Assembly (NCBI RefSeq): GCF_040361435.1
Contig: NZ_APNL01000026.1
Coordinates: 1-33,683, forward strand
DNA from: Salinisphaera sp002433465
Lineage (GTDB): Bacteria > Pseudomonadota > Gammaproteobacteria > Nevskiales > Salinisphaeraceae
Length of the DNA stretch: 33,683 bases
Direction: 5' to 3'
Below the pieces are notes generated by a model. That model was not told the DNA's origin. It saw only the letters and a list, made by a program, of their open reading frames with translations, and ran no database searches. Within the stretch, counting starts at the first letter, position 1, and each line of letters begins with the position of its first letter. A program made the position numbers and the translations under genes. Shown piece by piece: positions 31,960 through 33,683 of this stretch.

Positions 31960-33660
31960 ATGCGTCTATCCGCCTTTGCCCTGTCCACCACCAAGGAAAC
32001 CCCGGCCGATGCCGAGATCGTGTCGCATCAGCTGATGCTGCGTGCCGGCATGATCCGCAAGCTCGGTGCCGGCCTGTATACCTGGACGCCGCTCGGTATC
32101 CGCGTATTGCGCAAGGTGGAAAATATCGTGCGCGAGGAGATGGACGCGGCCGGCGCGCTGGAAGTGCTCATGCCGGCGGTCCAGCCCGCGGAACTCTGGC
32201 AGCAGAGCGGCCGCTGGGATGCCATGGGCGACCTCATGCTGCGCATGACCGATCGTGCCGAGCGCCAGTACTGCTTCGGGCCGACCCACGAAGAAGTGAT
32301 CACCGACTACGCCAAGCGCGATATCAGCAGCTACAAGCAGCTGCCGGTCAACTTCTACCAGATCCAGACCAAGTTCCGCGACGAAATACGGCCACGCTTC
32401 GGCCTGATGCGCGCCCGCGAATTCATCATGAAGGACGCCTACTCCTTTCATATGAACGAGGCCGATCTGGATCGCGAATATCAGGTCATGCGCGCGGCCT
32501 ATGCGCGGATACTCGATCGCATCGGGCTCGACTATCGCATCGTGGCCGCCGATTCGGGCGCCATCGGCGGCGCCAAGTCCGAAGAATTCCATGTCCTGGC
32601 CCAGGCCGGCGAAGACGAGCTTGCGGTCGCCGAAAACGGGGCCTATGCCGCCAATATCGAAGCCGCCACCACCCGCGCGAGCGATACGCCGCGCCCGGCC
32701 CCGGCCGGCGAGCTGCGCAAGGTCGACACCCCCGGAGTCGCCACCATCGCCGACCTGTGTACGGCCCTCGACCTGCCCGCCGAAGCCACCGCCAAGGCGA
32801 TCGTGGTTATGGGCGAGGACGATAAACCGGTGTTGCTGGTGCTGCGCGGTGACCACAGCCTCAACGAGATCAAGGCCGAAGGCATCGACGGCATCGCCAC
32901 CCCGCTGCAGTTCGCCGACGAAGCGATCATTCGCGAACACTTCGGCGCCGGCCCGGGCTCGCTTGGCCCGGTGAACGTCAACCTGCGCGTGATCGCCGAC
33001 TACGGCGTGCAGAACGCGGCCGACATGGCGGTGGGCGCGAACTACGACGGCGCCCACTTCGTTAACTTCAACTGGGGCCGCGATGCCGTCGAGCCGGAGT
33101 TTGCCGACCTGCGCAACGTGGTCGCCGGCGACCCCAGCCCGGACGGCTCACCGCTATCGATTCTGCGCGGCATCGAAGTCGGCCATGTATTCCAGCTCGG
33201 CGACAAGTACAGCCGCGCGCTAGAGCTGAGCGTGCTGGACGAAAACGGCAAGTCGATCACCCCGCAGATGGGCTGCTACGGCTTTGGCGTATCGCGGATT
33301 GTCGCCGCTGCCATCGAACAGTGCTTCGACAACGCCGGTATCTGCTGGCCGACCGCTATCGCGCCCTTCGAGCTTGTGATCATTCCGATCAAGGCCGACA
33401 AGTCCGCGGCGGTACGCGAGGCCTGTGAAAAACTCTATGCCGAATGCCGTCAGCTGGGTATCGACGTGGCCCTGGACGACCGCGGCCTGCGTCCGGGTCC
33501 GATGTTCGCGGACGCCGAGCTCATCGGCATCCCCCATCGCGTGGTGGTATCCGATCGCGGTATTGAAGCCGGCACGCTCGAATACAAGGGGCGTCGAGAC
33601 AGCGACAACAGCGAAATTGAATACAGCGTGGAAGCCCTGCGGCAAAAGTTGGGCCGCTAG
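31960..33660 (+). CDS. proS: Proline-tRNA ligase, bacterial type with editing domain
   Basis: A 566-residue class II prolyl-tRNA synthetase (E. coli: 572). Motif 1 lies in IRKLGAGLYTWTPLGIRVL, motif 2 in FRDEIRPRFGLMRAREFIMKDAYSFH, and motif 3 in GCYGFGVSRIVAAAIEQ. An insertion between motifs 2 and 3 (about 230-380) is the YbaK-like INS domain that removes Ala from tRNA-Pro; GTGTV-like lysine region appears as ATAKAIVVMGEDDKPVLL. The C-terminal anticodon-binding domain ends the protein. The ATG is followed at once by conserved RLSAFALSTTKETP, which fixes the start. The last 23 bp of the window hold nothing recognisable. Confidence 0.97.
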   Translation: MRLSAFALSTTKETPADAEIVSHQLMLRAGMIRKLGAGLYTWTPLGIRVLRKVENIVREEMDAAGALEVLMPAVQPAELWQQSGRWDAMGDLMLRMTDRAERQYCFGPTHEEVITDYAKRDISSYKQLPVNFYQIQTKFRDEIRPRFGLMRAREFIMKDAYSFHMNEADLDREYQVMRAAYARILDRIGLDYRIVAADSGAIGGAKSEEFHVLAQAGEDELAVAENGAYAANIEAATTRASDTPRPAPAGELRKVDTPGVATIADLCTALDLPAEATAKAIVVMGEDDKPVLLVLRGDHSLNEIKAEGIDGIATPLQFADEAIIREHFGAGPGSLGPVNVNLRVIADYGVQNAADMAVGANYDGAHFVNFNWGRDAVEPEFADLRNVVAGDPSPDGSPLSILRGIEVGHVFQLGDKYSRALELSVLDENGKSITPQMGCYGFGVSRIVAAAIEQCFDNAGICWPTAIAPFELVIIPIKADKSAAVREACEKLYAECRQLGIDVALDDRGLRPGPMFADAELIGIPHRVVVSDRGIEAGTLEYKGRRDSDNSEIEYSVEALRQKLGR

Positions 33661-33683
33661 GTGTGTAAACCCACCAGGTTGTT

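Overview
The window is GC-rich chromosomal DNA from a gammaproteobacterium. Gene order supports this: alaS-lysC-csrA-tRNA-Ser, recA-recX, hemA-prfA-prmC facing TPR-lolB, and prs-rplY-pth-ychF are gammaproteobacterial arrangements (Pseudomonas has close equivalents). A Salinisphaera-like halophile is a plausible guess, but it is inference from overall style and an extremely acidic L25 tail. No rRNA, CRISPR array, transposase or phage gene was seen.

Layout. 1-4941 (mostly minus): tRNA-Arg and tRNA-Ser behind a divergent csrA, then lysC, alaS and a small thiamine-binding protein. 5329-8091 (minus): pncC-thpR-recA-recX, facing mutS (plus, 8296-10923). 10948-13168 (minus): an ABC1 kinase-like protein with DUF2505 and DUF2970 proteins. 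13268-13451: a complete one-gene tRNA-Met unit with promoter and terminator. 13495-17175 (minus): prs-rplY-pth-ychF. 17200-17876: tRNA-Gln inside a patch of rearranged tRNA-Gln fragments, at the place where ispE normally lies. 17877-20248 (minus): TPR lipoprotein-lolB, divergent from hemA-prfA-prmC (plus, 20523-23780). 23803-27919 (minus): PAS-PAS-GGDEF-EAL, KaiC-like and KaiB-like genes in one tight operon. 28340-33660: NAD-type isocitrate dehydrogenase (minus), then an L,D-transpeptidase, a CDF-like membrane protein, a JAMM/MPN protein and proS (all plus).

How the genes work together. Most of the window is housekeeping: translation (alaS, proS, prfA, prmC, pth, rplY, tRNAs), repair (recA, recX, mutS), heme and PRPP supply, and lipoprotein sorting. 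The accessory highlight is the Kai/c-di-GMP operon. A c-di-GMP synthase/phosphodiesterase with two probable PAS sensor regions is 11 bp upstream of a double-domain KaiC ATPase, which overlaps a KaiB gene by 4 bp. The KaiC lacks all three residues used for the cyanobacterial phosphorylation cycle and has a long C-terminal coiled coil. This suggests an ATPase/KaiB switch tied to c-di-GMP rather than a phosphorylation clock. Other points of interest are a CsrA lacking the equivalent of Arg44, the missing ispE with scrambled tRNA-Gln DNA, a dispersed palindromic repeat, and two promoters that seem to give leaderless mRNAs.
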